The notes beneath the pieces were generated by a model. The model saw only the letters and a list, made by a program, of their open reading frames with translations. It had not been told where the DNA came from and ran no database searches. A program made the position numbers and the translations under genes. This document shows, one piece after another, positions 1-6,274 of a stretch of DNA of 8,052 bases (positions within the stretch are counted from its first letter, which is position 1; every line of letters begins with the position of its first letter). This DNA is from CBDUUP01 sp965370435 (GTDB taxonomy: Bacteria; Chloroflexota; Anaerolineae; Anaerolineales; UBA11579), in the NCBI GenBank assembly GCA_965370435.1, contig CBDUUP010000205.1, forward strand, positions 1 through 8,052, read 5' to 3'.

Positions 1-19
1 TCCCTGGAAGGGAGAGGGG
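1..19. repeat. Partial hairpin repeat cut by the window edge
   Basis: The first 13 bases form a small palindrome, TCCCT-GGA-AGGGA. The right side continues as AGGGAGAGGGG, so the left arm is probably cut off by the window edge. The pattern resembles the short 'CCCTCTCCC...GGGAGAGGG' hairpins common between genes in many environmental bacterial genomes. Only half can be seen, so it could also be the terminator stem of an upstream gene or chance. Confidence 0.35.
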
Positions 20-74
20 CTAAGCGTCTTGCGAGTGTTTGTGCTGAAATTCGGGGGAATCAGGTTGGTCAATT

Positions 75-1316
75 ATGCGTATAGCCATGCTTTCCTATCA
101 CACTTGCCCCCTCGCCACCCTGGGAGGCAAGGACACCGGCGGGATGAATGTTTACGTCCGCGAGCTGACCCGCCATCTGGGCGCGTTGGGCATTCACGTG
201 GACGTATACACCCGCTCCCAGGATGAGCACGTCCCCCACGTCATCCACGACCTCGGCTACGGCAACCGGGTGGTGCACGTGCCTGCGGGGCCGGAGGTGC
301 CGCTTCCCAGAGATGAGATGGCCTCCCATATCCCTCAATTCGTCGCCGGGATACAAGAATTCGCCCAGAAGAAAAATCTGCGCTATGACTTGATCCACAG
401 CCATTATTGGATGTCCGGGGTCGCCGGGCAAGAATTGAAAGAAGCCTGGAATCTGCCACTGGTGCATATGTTCCACACCCTGGGGCGGATGAAAAACCGC
501 ATCGCCCGGGGCGAAGAGGCGGAAGGGGAATACCGTCTCAAGGGGGAGAGGGCAGTCCTTGAAGCCGCCGATTGCCTGATCGCCGCTACACCGGCGGAAG
601 TCGCTCAACTGCAATGGCTTTATGGGGGGGATGCCCGGAAGATGAAGGTTATCCCGCCGGGCGTGGATTTGAGCCATTTTTATCCCATCCCCGCTGACGA
701 AGCCAAGGAATACATCGGCGTTCAACCCGAGGATTCGGTGCTGCTCTACGTGGGGCGCATTGAGCCGCTCAAAGGAATTGACACCCTCATCGAGGCTATC
801 GCCTGCATCCATCACGACGGCCTGCTGGAAGAAAATCATCTTTGTCTCAGCATTATTGGTGGGGAGACCGGCGAAGATGAAGCCTTAATTAGCGCGGAGA
901 TGACCCGCCTGCAAGCCCTGCGGGAAGAATATAAGCTCACCGATTTCGTCGCCTTTCTAGGCAAGCGCAGCCAGGATACTTTGCCCTATTATTACTCCGC
1001 CGCCGAAGCGGTCATTATGCCCTCCCATTATGAGTCCTTTGGCATGGTGGCGTTAGAGGCGATGGCCTGCGGCACGCCGGTGGTGGCTTCCCAGGTCGGC
1101 GGGCTAGCTTACCTGGTGCAGGATGGGGTGACCGGATTCCACGTCCCCGATCAGGAGCCGGACGAACTCTGCGACCGCCTGGTGACCCTCATCCATGACC
1201 GGGATCTGCGCCAGCGGTTGGGAGATCAAGCCGCCGCCTATGCCCAGGAGTACGCCTGGGAGAAGATCACCGCGCAGATTGCGGCTCTTTATAAAAAAGT
1301 GACCGGGGAGGGATGA
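75..1316 (+). CDS. GT4-family glycosyltransferase, MshA / sucrose-phosphate-synthase-like
   Basis: A 413-residue GT-B retaining glycosyltransferase that should transfer a sugar from a nucleotide-sugar donor in the cytosol. The N-terminal acceptor domain opens with a strand (RIAMLSYHTCPLA) followed by GGMNVYVREL (22-31), very like the start of MshA, which joins UDP-GlcNAc to inositol phosphate in mycothiol synthesis. HSHYWMSG is at 108-115. The C-terminal donor domain has VIPPGVDLSHFYP (192-204), YVGRIEPLKG (225-234) with the phosphate-binding Arg228 and Lys233, and the GT4 E-x7-E pair Glu320/Glu328 in ESFGMVALEAMACGTPVVAS. Length is normal for the family. The ATG at 75 fits the family's N-terminus, but the Shine-Dalgarno is weak. 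No other mycothiol genes are present, so the acceptor is unknown and mshA is not assigned. It lies 62 bp upstream of the lipoprotein gene on the same strand, with no evident terminator between them. Confidence 0.9.
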   Translation: MRIAMLSYHTCPLATLGGKDTGGMNVYVRELTRHLGALGIHVDVYTRSQDEHVPHVIHDLGYGNRVVHVPAGPEVPLPRDEMASHIPQFVAGIQEFAQKKNLRYDLIHSHYWMSGVAGQELKEAWNLPLVHMFHTLGRMKNRIARGEEAEGEYRLKGERAVLEAADCLIAATPAEVAQLQWLYGGDARKMKVIPPGVDLSHFYPIPADEAKEYIGVQPEDSVLLYVGRIEPLKGIDTLIEAIACIHHDGLLEENHLCLSIIGGETGEDEALISAEMTRLQALREEYKLTDFVAFLGKRSQDTLPYYYSAAEAVIMPSHYESFGMVALEAMACGTPVVASQVGGLAYLVQDGVTGFHVPDQEPDELCDRLVTLIHDRDLRQRLGDQAAAYAQEYAWEKITAQIAALYKKVTGEG

Positions 1317-1330
1317 GGGGGTTTTAACTC

Positions 1331-1339
1331 TGGTACAAT
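1331..1339 (+). promoter_or_regulatory. Extended -10 promoter of the lipoprotein gene
   Basis: TGGTACAAT matches the extended -10 pattern TGn-TAnAAT of a housekeeping sigma factor. It lies 39 bp before the ATG at 1379, in the only gap between the two + strand genes. No good -35 hexamer is visible at 17 bp, which extended -10 promoters can tolerate. A strong Shine-Dalgarno, AAGGAG (1367-1372), follows, 6 nt before the start codon. The call rests on sequence pattern alone. Confidence 0.45.
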
Positions 1340-1378
1340 TTTCCAAACCAACCACTCGGTATTTCAAAGGAGAAGAAC

Positions 1379-2737
1379 ATGGAAAAGAAAAATGTTAGGG
1401 CGCTGGTCTTTATTACTCTAGTATTGCTTCTGGCGGCGTTGGCCTGCGATCTTTCAGGCGCTACGGTGACCGAAATCGTGGATGAACTGGCTACAATTGT
1501 GGCTGGGACGCTGACCGCCCAATCAGGCGGCGGAGGCGCGCCGCCCTCCGAAACGCCCACCAATCTCCCGGCCCCGACTTCAACCCCCACGCCAGAACCC
1601 TCCGTGCTGCGGGTGGTGTACATAAACGGCGGGGATGTGTGGTTGTGGACCGAGGGCGTGGGCGACTCCCAACTCACCACCGGTCACAATGCCACCGATG
1701 TCCGCATCTCGGATGACGGCCAGGTGGCGGTGTTCACTGAGCAACTACCCGGATACATATTCAACGGGATTTGGGCGGTTAACACAGACGGGACCAATAT
1801 CCGCCAATTGGTCACTCCCGCCGACTTGAACGTGATGTCCACCGATCCGAACGCCATTGGCGTAGAGCCTTATGGACGACCCTGGGACTTCATTCCAGGC
1901 ACCCACACCGTCGCATTCAATACCAGCTTAACTTACAACGGCCCTGGATTGCAAATCCAGGATGACCTGCGGCTGGTGGACGCGGACACTTTGACCCTCA
2001 CCACTTTACTGAATCCCGGGGATGGCGGCATATTCGCTTACTCCCCCGATGGCAGCCAAATTGCGCTGGTCACCCCAACCTCCATCAGCCTCATCAACGC
2101 CGATGGCAGCAACCGGCGACACAACGTCTTGACCTTCGGTTCTATACTGACCTACAGCGAGTATCAATATTACCCCCCGCCGGTTTGGGCGATGGATTCT
2201 AGTTTCCTGCGGGTAGCGGTTCCCTCCGTCGATCCCTTGGCGCCGGGCGCGACGACTGCGATATGGCGGCTCCCTCTGGACGGCTCTCCCGCTGTTTTGA
2301 CGGCCACTTTAGTGACCACACCTTTCTTTGGCAATGAAGTCATGTTCTCCCCTGATCTGACCAAGCTAATATACTTCCAGGACGATCCCGCCGTGATGAA
2401 CAGCCGCCACATGCACGTCGCCAACGTGGATGGGAGCGGGGATGTCCTGTACCATACGGGCGAGATTTGGCTGGAAGGTTGGGCGCCGGATTCGGCCCGT
2501 TTCGTTTTCGCTTTGGGCGATCCGCTCAATCTCCAGTTGGGGCAGGTTGGGGGCGGCTTCATCCCTCTTACCGATACGCCCACCGCCATGAACGTGGCCT
2601 GGATAGATAACACCCGCTTCCTCTTCGCCAGCGGCGGCTACGGGAGCTGGGACGTGCGTCTAAGCCCGGTGGGAGGGCCGAGCTTTATGGTCAGCCCCAT
2701 TATGGCCGATATCCCCCAATTCGATTTTGATGATTAG
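1379..2737 (+). CDS. Secreted lipoprotein with TolB/WD40-like beta-propeller repeats
   Basis: 452 residues. Positively charged n-region (MEKKNVR), hydrophobic core, and lipobox LALAC-type ending in Cys23 mark a lipoprotein attached to the outer face of the membrane. A low-complexity Gly/Pro/Thr linker follows at about 50-75 (APTSTPTPEP). The rest consists of repeated beta-propeller-like strands of PD40/TolB style: VRISDDGQVAVFT (108-120), FAYSPDGSQIALVT (219-232), VMFSPDLTKLIYF (321-333), EGWAPDSARFVFAL (366-379) and VAWIDNTRFLFAS (407-419), with DG turns such as NADGSN and NVDGSG between. That suggests a six- or seven-bladed propeller, but blade number is not certain. Such domains usually bind proteins, peptides or glycans; no catalytic motif was seen. 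The start is fixed by a strong AAGGAG Shine-Dalgarno 6 nt upstream. It ends facing the minus-strand operon. Confidence 0.8.
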   Translation: MEKKNVRALVFITLVLLLAALACDLSGATVTEIVDELATIVAGTLTAQSGGGGAPPSETPTNLPAPTSTPTPEPSVLRVVYINGGDVWLWTEGVGDSQLTTGHNATDVRISDDGQVAVFTEQLPGYIFNGIWAVNTDGTNIRQLVTPADLNVMSTDPNAIGVEPYGRPWDFIPGTHTVAFNTSLTYNGPGLQIQDDLRLVDADTLTLTTLLNPGDGGIFAYSPDGSQIALVTPTSISLINADGSNRRHNVLTFGSILTYSEYQYYPPPVWAMDSSFLRVAVPSVDPLAPGATTAIWRLPLDGSPAVLTATLVTTPFFGNEVMFSPDLTKLIYFQDDPAVMNSRHMHVANVDGSGDVLYHTGEIWLEGWAPDSARFVFALGDPLNLQLGQVGGGFIPLTDTPTAMNVAWIDNTRFLFASGGYGSWDVRLSPVGGPSFMVSPIMADIPQFDFDD

Positions 2738-2756
2738 ATGAGTGGGTAAATTTATT

Positions 2757-2819
2757 CACCACGAAGGCACAAAGACACGAAGTTTTTATTTTTCTTTGTG
2801 ACTTTGTGCCTGGATGGTG
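2757..2819. repeat. 26-bp imperfect inverted repeat between convergent genes
   Basis: Left arm 2757-2782 (begins CACCACGAAGGCACAAAG) and right arm 2794-2819 (ends CTTTGTGCCTGGATGGTG) are reverse complements at 21 of 26 positions. The 11-nt loop is nothing but T and A (TTTTTATTTTT). The inner core AGGCACAAAG/CTTTGTGCCT pairs perfectly. The arm matches the 'CTTCGTGTCTTTGTGCCTTCGTGGTG' word that recurs in many environmental bacterial genomes (recalled, not searched). Sitting between the stops at 2737 and 2860, the hairpin may end or protect both transcripts. It lacks an adjacent U-tract on either side, so it is not a classical intrinsic terminator; a separate run of eight T lies at 2854-2861. 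Confidence 0.75.
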
Positions 2820-2859
2820 AAAGAGTAGAACTTATTTTAGATACGCCCCAGGATTTTTT

Positions 2860-4137
2860 TTATGGTACGCCCAAACTCTCCACCGCGGCCTCGGCCGCCT
2901 CTGCGGGCGCGGCCTGTTGGCGCAGCACGTCCACGGTGGCTTGCTCCAATATCGGCCCCAGGATGGAGAGCAATTCCAGGGGCGGGAGGACCTGGGCGGC
3001 GGGCACGATCTGGCTGGCGAGCGCTCTTTCGGGGGTGTTGGGCCAGGCGGCCAGCGCGCTGGGACGAGGGGGGAAATACCCGGCTGCGGCGGTCCACTGG
3101 GCCAGGAACTCTCCCTCGGTGAGAAATTCAGCCAACTCGATGCTGAGGGCGTGGCGGGAGGACTCCGGGCTGGAGAGCGCCCACACCCAGCCGGTCATTA
3201 TGGTGAAGGGGCTGCCATCCTGAGTGGGAATCGAGGCCGCCGCGCTGTTGGAAACCGGATCGTTCAAATAGCGGGAACTCCAGGTAATTGCCAGGTCGGC
3301 CCGACTTTCGCGGAAAGCCAGCCAGGACTGGTACTCGTATTCATATTGAGCCATCCAATAAGGCATCACGTTGGCCCGTCTGGCCCGGTTCATAAAATCT
3401 AGAACATCTTCCAAGATGGCGACATCCAATGTGGGACGGCCTTGTTCATCCACAATCGCGCCGCCCGCCGAGAGATAGAGCGCCAGGGTGAAACAGGCCT
3501 GGGAATCAGCGGCGGGGAAGGCCATTTGGGTCTCCAACAGCACGACCGACTCCCAATCCACAGGGGCGTCGCCGATCACCGCCGGGCGGTAAGCCATGAT
3601 GAGGGCGTCTCCCGCAAAGGGAAGGCCAAATGTGCTCTCCTGTAAATAAGAAAGCTGGCGGGCGTAATCGTACCAATCCTCCTGGCTGGCTTCAGTCAAA
3701 AGGCCATTCAGCGGATGGACAAGCTCCTTGAGCGCGGCGGTGGAAAGATCGGCAGAAGGCAGGGCGATAAGGTCAGGCAGGGCCAGCGGCGCGGCCGCGC
3801 TGGCCGTGGTCAGAGAGTCCAGCAGGCCGCCAGCCCCTTCCGCTTCCTTGACCCGCACCTCCACCCGGACGCCGGGGTGGAAAGCGACAAATTCATCCAG
3901 GCGGGCCTGGAGCAATCCACTCGAAGGGGAGTCGGAGGCCGGGTCAAACTCCGGCGGCATCCAGAGTCGCAAGGTTACCGGGCCGGAGGAGGGTTCTTCA
4001 TCGGTTTCAATGGGGTTGGGTGTAGCTCCGTTGGGAACAAGCGTCTCCGTAGAGAGCGGCTCGTTTGAAGGGAACAATCCCGAACAGGCCGTCAGGAGCA
4101 GAATAAAAAGCAATGTGAGACGAGAGAGTGGTTTCAT
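2860..4137 (-). CDS. ABC-transporter extracellular solute-binding lipoprotein (family 1 type)
   Basis: 425 residues. The N-terminus is a lipoprotein signal: MKPLSR, a Leu-rich core and lipobox LLTAC with Cys18, then a Pro/Thr/Glu-rich tether to about residue 52. The mature part starts with a strand, VTLRLWMPPEF (54-64), then an FHPGVRVEVR segment (86-95), typical of family 1 binding proteins that capture sugars or related solutes outside the cell. Further family-like segments are GLPFAGDALIMAYRP (171-185), DLAITWSSRY (281-290) and AAGYFPPRPSA (351-361). The reading frame is open 80 codons further upstream, but that extension lies inside the preceding peptidase gene. The ATG at 4137 is chosen because the signal peptide begins there, just after AGGATAGGG. 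Its start is 2 nt from the stop of the M42 gene, so translation is probably coupled. No permease or ATPase gene is present in the window. Ligand unknown; sugars are the default, peptides possible from context. Confidence 0.85.
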   Translation of the reverse strand: MKPLSRLTLLFILLLTACSGLFPSNEPLSTETLVPNGATPNPIETDEEPSSGPVTLRLWMPPEFDPASDSPSSGLLQARLDEFVAFHPGVRVEVRVKEAEGAGGLLDSLTTASAAAPLALPDLIALPSADLSTAALKELVHPLNGLLTEASQEDWYDYARQLSYLQESTFGLPFAGDALIMAYRPAVIGDAPVDWESVVLLETQMAFPAADSQACFTLALYLSAGGAIVDEQGRPTLDVAILEDVLDFMNRARRANVMPYWMAQYEYEYQSWLAFRESRADLAITWSSRYLNDPVSNSAAASIPTQDGSPFTIMTGWVWALSSPESSRHALSIELAEFLTEGEFLAQWTAAAGYFPPRPSALAAWPNTPERALASQIVPAAQVLPPLELLSILGPILEQATVDVLRQQAAPAEAAEAAVESLGVP

Positions 4138-4139
4138 CC

Positions 4140-5141
4140 CTATCCTAGAGTGACGGGGCGGCTGAGCATCTTGACCAATAACCGCACCGCATTCTGCACG
4201 TCTTGGTAGTCCACCATTTCGGAGGGCGAATGAATGTAGCGGCAGGGAATAGAGAGGCATCCGGCCGGGACACCGGCGCGGGTCACCTGAATGGCGCGGG
4301 CATCGGTGGTGCCTCCCAGCAGCACTTCCAGTTGGTAGGGCGTCTTGGGCCTGCGGTTGGCGGTCTTCTCCATCCATTCCACCACCCGGGGGTCGGAGAT
4401 CATCCCGCCGTCGCGCACCTTGATGGCCGGGCCTTTGCCCAATTCGACTTCCATATGGGAGCTTTTGGGCGTGTCTCCGGTTCCGGTCACGTCAACGGCA
4501 ATGCCGATGTCGGGGTTGAGGCCGTAGGCGGCGGTGGTCGCCCCGCGCAGGCCGACCTCCTCCTGGGTGCTGAACACGAAATAAATCGTATGGGGGGTGG
4601 AGTCCAATTGGCGCAAGGTCTCGATCTGCACCGCCGCGCCGATGCGGTCATCCATCGCCTTGGAGACCAATCGGCTGCCCAGGTCGAGGAAGGGACGCTC
4701 GAAAGCGGCTACGTCGCCCACCTTCACCGGGCAGTCGCCTTTGCTGGTGGCGCCTATGTCAATGTACATCTTTTCCAGTGAGTGAACGTCCATCCATTTT
4801 TCGGTGCGCTCCATCCCGATGACGCCCTCAGCGCCGTTCAGGAAGCGCACCCGCCCACCCACGCAGTTGCGGGGATACACCCCGCCAATGGAGGTGAAAC
4901 GCACGAAGCCATTTTCGTCCACGTGGGTGACCATCACGCCGATCTCGTCCATGTGGGCGGAAAGCATGATGACCTTGCCTCCCTTCCCGGCCGCGCCCTT
5001 CCGGGCGATGAGGTTGCCCAGCGCGTCCACGTAGGTCTCGTCGGCAGAATCGGCGATGAGGGATTGGATCACTTCACGGATCTGGGATTCGTACCCCGAA
5101 GGGCCGGTGACTTCAACTAATTGTTGGATAAGGGATTTCAT
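4140..5141 (-). CDS. M42 family metallo-aminopeptidase (third of three paralogues)
   Basis: 333 residues, the usual M42 length. These cobalt/zinc aminopeptidases remove N-terminal residues from peptides and typically assemble into hollow dodecameric TET particles in the cytosol. All expected active-site residues are present: His63 in SAHMDEIG, bridging Asp164 in KAMDDRIG, catalytic Glu194 with ligand Glu195 in STQEEVGLRG, Asp217 in AVDVTG, and His304 in RYIHSPSEM. No signal peptide. The frame is open 16 codons further upstream (MNTLERINV...), but that stretch is translated ACGT repeat; the ATG at 5141 has AGGAG 5 nt before it and gives the conserved MKSLIQQLVEVTGPSGYE start. The gene is 56 nt downstream of the second M42 gene and 2 nt upstream of the binding-protein gene. 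Older names such as endoglucanase M, glutamyl aminopeptidase, FrvX or YsdC refer to the same family; specificity cannot be read from sequence. Confidence 0.92.
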   Translation of the reverse strand: MKSLIQQLVEVTGPSGYESQIREVIQSLIADSADETYVDALGNLIARKGAAGKGGKVIMLSAHMDEIGVMVTHVDENGFVRFTSIGGVYPRNCVGGRVRFLNGAEGVIGMERTEKWMDVHSLEKMYIDIGATSKGDCPVKVGDVAAFERPFLDLGSRLVSKAMDDRIGAAVQIETLRQLDSTPHTIYFVFSTQEEVGLRGATTAAYGLNPDIGIAVDVTGTGDTPKSSHMEVELGKGPAIKVRDGGMISDPRVVEWMEKTANRRPKTPYQLEVLLGGTTDARAIQVTRAGVPAGCLSIPCRYIHSPSEMVDYQDVQNAVRLLVKMLSRPVTLG

Positions 5142-5146
5142 ACTAT

Positions 5147-5151
5147 CTCCT
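5147..5151 (-). promoter_or_regulatory. Ribosome binding site deciding the start of the third M42 gene
   Basis: On the minus strand AGGAG stands 5 nt before the ATG at 5141. The upstream ATG at 5189 has no comparable site and would read through the ACGT array. This site therefore fixes the start. Confidence 0.75.
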
Positions 5152-5156
5152 AAAAA

Positions 5157-5198
5157 ACGTTGAACGTTTATACGTTCTAACGTGTTCACGTTTTACGT
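5157..5198. repeat. ACGT array with 7-8 bp phasing filling the operon gap
   Basis: Six ACGT tetramers begin at 5157, 5164, 5172, 5180, 5188 and 5195, with steps of 7, 8, 8, 8 and 7 bp. The array runs from the TAA stop of the second M42 gene (5198-5200) almost to the Shine-Dalgarno of the third. Two perfect small hairpins can form: GAACGT-TTAT-ACGTTC (5162-5177) and AACGT-GTTC-ACGTT (5179-5192). Role unknown; it could be a degenerate tandem repeat or an RNA structure that sets the ratio of the flanking gene products. Confidence 0.7.
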
Positions 5199-6274
5199 TA
5201 TGCGCGGTCTTCTTTGAGGATGGAGGGCCGAATACGGCTGAGGGCGGCGTGCAGCAAGGCGACCGAATTGCGCCAATCCGCGAGGCGGATCAGGGAAACG
5301 GCGCTGTGCAGATAGCGGGTCGGCACGGAGACGGAAACGCTGGGAATCCCAGATCGCTGCTTGTGGATGGCTCCCGCGTCGGTCCCGCCGCCTCCCGGTT
5401 GGCGGAATTGGTAAGGGATGCCCAGGTCGTCGCCGGTCTCGGTCAAGAGCCGGATCAGACGGGGGTCTGAGAGGGTGGCGCCGTCGGCCAAATATATGGC
5501 CGGGCCGAGGTCCAGCTTGGTCCGGTACAGGGTGTTCTCCGATTTATCCCAGACCGGCATATCCATCGCCGGGGTGCAGTCGAGGGCGAAGGCCAAGTCG
5601 GGGTCCAGGGCGTAAGCGGCCACGGTCGCTCCCCGCAGGCCAACCTCCTCCTGGACGGTGAAAGCGGCCAGCAGGTCAACGTTGGGCGGGGCGTTCTTGA
5701 CCAGTTCGATCAAGGTAGCCACCCCGACTCGGTCATCGAAGGCCTTGCCCATCAGGCTGGGGCCGGTTCGTTTGAAGGTGGTGGCGAATGTGGCGGTATC
5801 GCCTACTGCGGCTTTGCCTTTGGGACTAATGTCAATACGCAAGGTGTCCACGGAGATGGTTCGCTTGCGTTCATCCGCTTTGGTCAAGTGGATGGGTTTA
5901 GCGCCGATCACCCCCGGAATATTTTTCTTGCCGACTTTGACAGCTTTTCCCGGCAATTGGCGAGGGTCAATCCCGCCGACCACCCCAAACCGGAAGATGC
6001 CGTCTTTATCATCGTGGATGAGCATGAAGCCCACCTCGTCCATGTGGGCGGCCATCATCACCTTGAGGCGGTTGCGTCCCCGGCCGCGCTTGGTGACCAG
6101 CACACTGCCCAGGGCGTCAGTCTGAATTTCGTCGGCGTGCGGCTTGACCTGCTCCAGGACGATGTCGCGCACCTCCCCTTCGTCACCCGAAACCGCGCAG
6201 GCGTTGGATAAGCGTTCCAGCAGTTTGATCTGTGCCGCCCCAATACGAGGCGGGGTATTGGTTTGTTGGGTCAT
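5198..6274 (-). CDS. M42 family metallo-aminopeptidase (second of three paralogues)
   Basis: 358 residues with a complete M42 two-metal site: His77 in AAHMDEVG, Asp180 in AFDDRVG, catalytic Glu209 and ligand Glu210 in VQEEVGLRG, Asp232 in ALDCTPA, and His323 in RYLHSAVS. The segment between first His and bridging Asp (about 85-170) should be the PDZ-like oligomerisation domain of TET peptidases; here it is basic and carries an insert rich in Lys/Arg (KPIHLTKADERKR). A His-Ser-Ala replaces the His-Ser/Thr-Pro of the other two copies. GGGGTDAG (294-301) is unusually Gly-rich. No signal peptide, so cytosolic. Its ATG overlaps the previous stop as ATGA, and GGGAGG lies 7 nt upstream inside the previous gene's last codons, a clear sign of coupled translation. 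The stop is followed directly by the ACGT array. Substrate preference not predictable. Confidence 0.92.
   Translation of the reverse strand: MTQQTNTPPRIGAAQIKLLERLSNACAVSGDEGEVRDIVLEQVKPHADEIQTDALGSVLVTKRGRGRNRLKVMMAAHMDEVGFMLIHDDKDGIFRFGVVGGIDPRQLPGKAVKVGKKNIPGVIGAKPIHLTKADERKRTISVDTLRIDISPKGKAAVGDTATFATTFKRTGPSLMGKAFDDRVGVATLIELVKNAPPNVDLLAAFTVQEEVGLRGATVAAYALDPDLAFALDCTPAMDMPVWDKSENTLYRTKLDLGPAIYLADGATLSDPRLIRLLTETGDDLGIPYQFRQPGGGGTDAGAIHKQRSGIPSVSVSVPTRYLHSAVSLIRLADWRNSVALLHAALSRIRPSILKEDRA
6271..6274 (-). promoter_or_regulatory. ATGA stop/start overlap between the first two M42 genes
   Basis: On the minus strand the TGA stop of the upstream gene and the ATG of the next share four bases. 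The Shine-Dalgarno GGGAGG (6282-6287) sits in the upstream gene's final Trp-Glu-Glu codons. This layout normally means translational coupling and similar expression levels. Confidence 0.85.

Noticed and set aside
624..630. Run of seven G inside the glycosyltransferase gene as a phase-variation site
   Set aside because: It encodes an ordinary Gly-Gly-Asp turn; seven is short and nothing else suggests variable expression.
2838..2861. Intrinsic terminator ending in the T8 run at 2854-2861
   Set aside because: No stable stem lies directly before the T run; the only pairing (CCTGG with CCAGG) needs a loop of about 35 nt.
2862..4153. Several + strand open frames opposite the solute-binding protein
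   Set aside because: They are Arg/Gly/Pro-rich shadow frames typical of GC-rich DNA, with no family signature, overlapping a clear gene.
4138..4377. 80-codon upstream extension of the solute-binding protein
   Set aside because: It lies wholly inside the M42 coding region in another frame and would bury the lipoprotein signal peptide.
5142..5189. Upstream ATG at 5189 for the third M42 gene
   Set aside because: The 16 added residues come from the ACGT array, and a good AGGAG sits directly before the ATG at 5141.
5157..5198. CRISPR-like reading of the ACGT array
   Set aside because: The unit is only 7-8 bp with no distinct spacers, and no cas genes are present.
4944..6051. 17-bp identity between two M42 genes (4944-4960 and 6035-6051), 12 bp also in the third (7128-7139)
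   Set aside because: It encodes the conserved AHMDE metal motif; strong protein constraint plus shared codon choice explains it without recent gene conversion.
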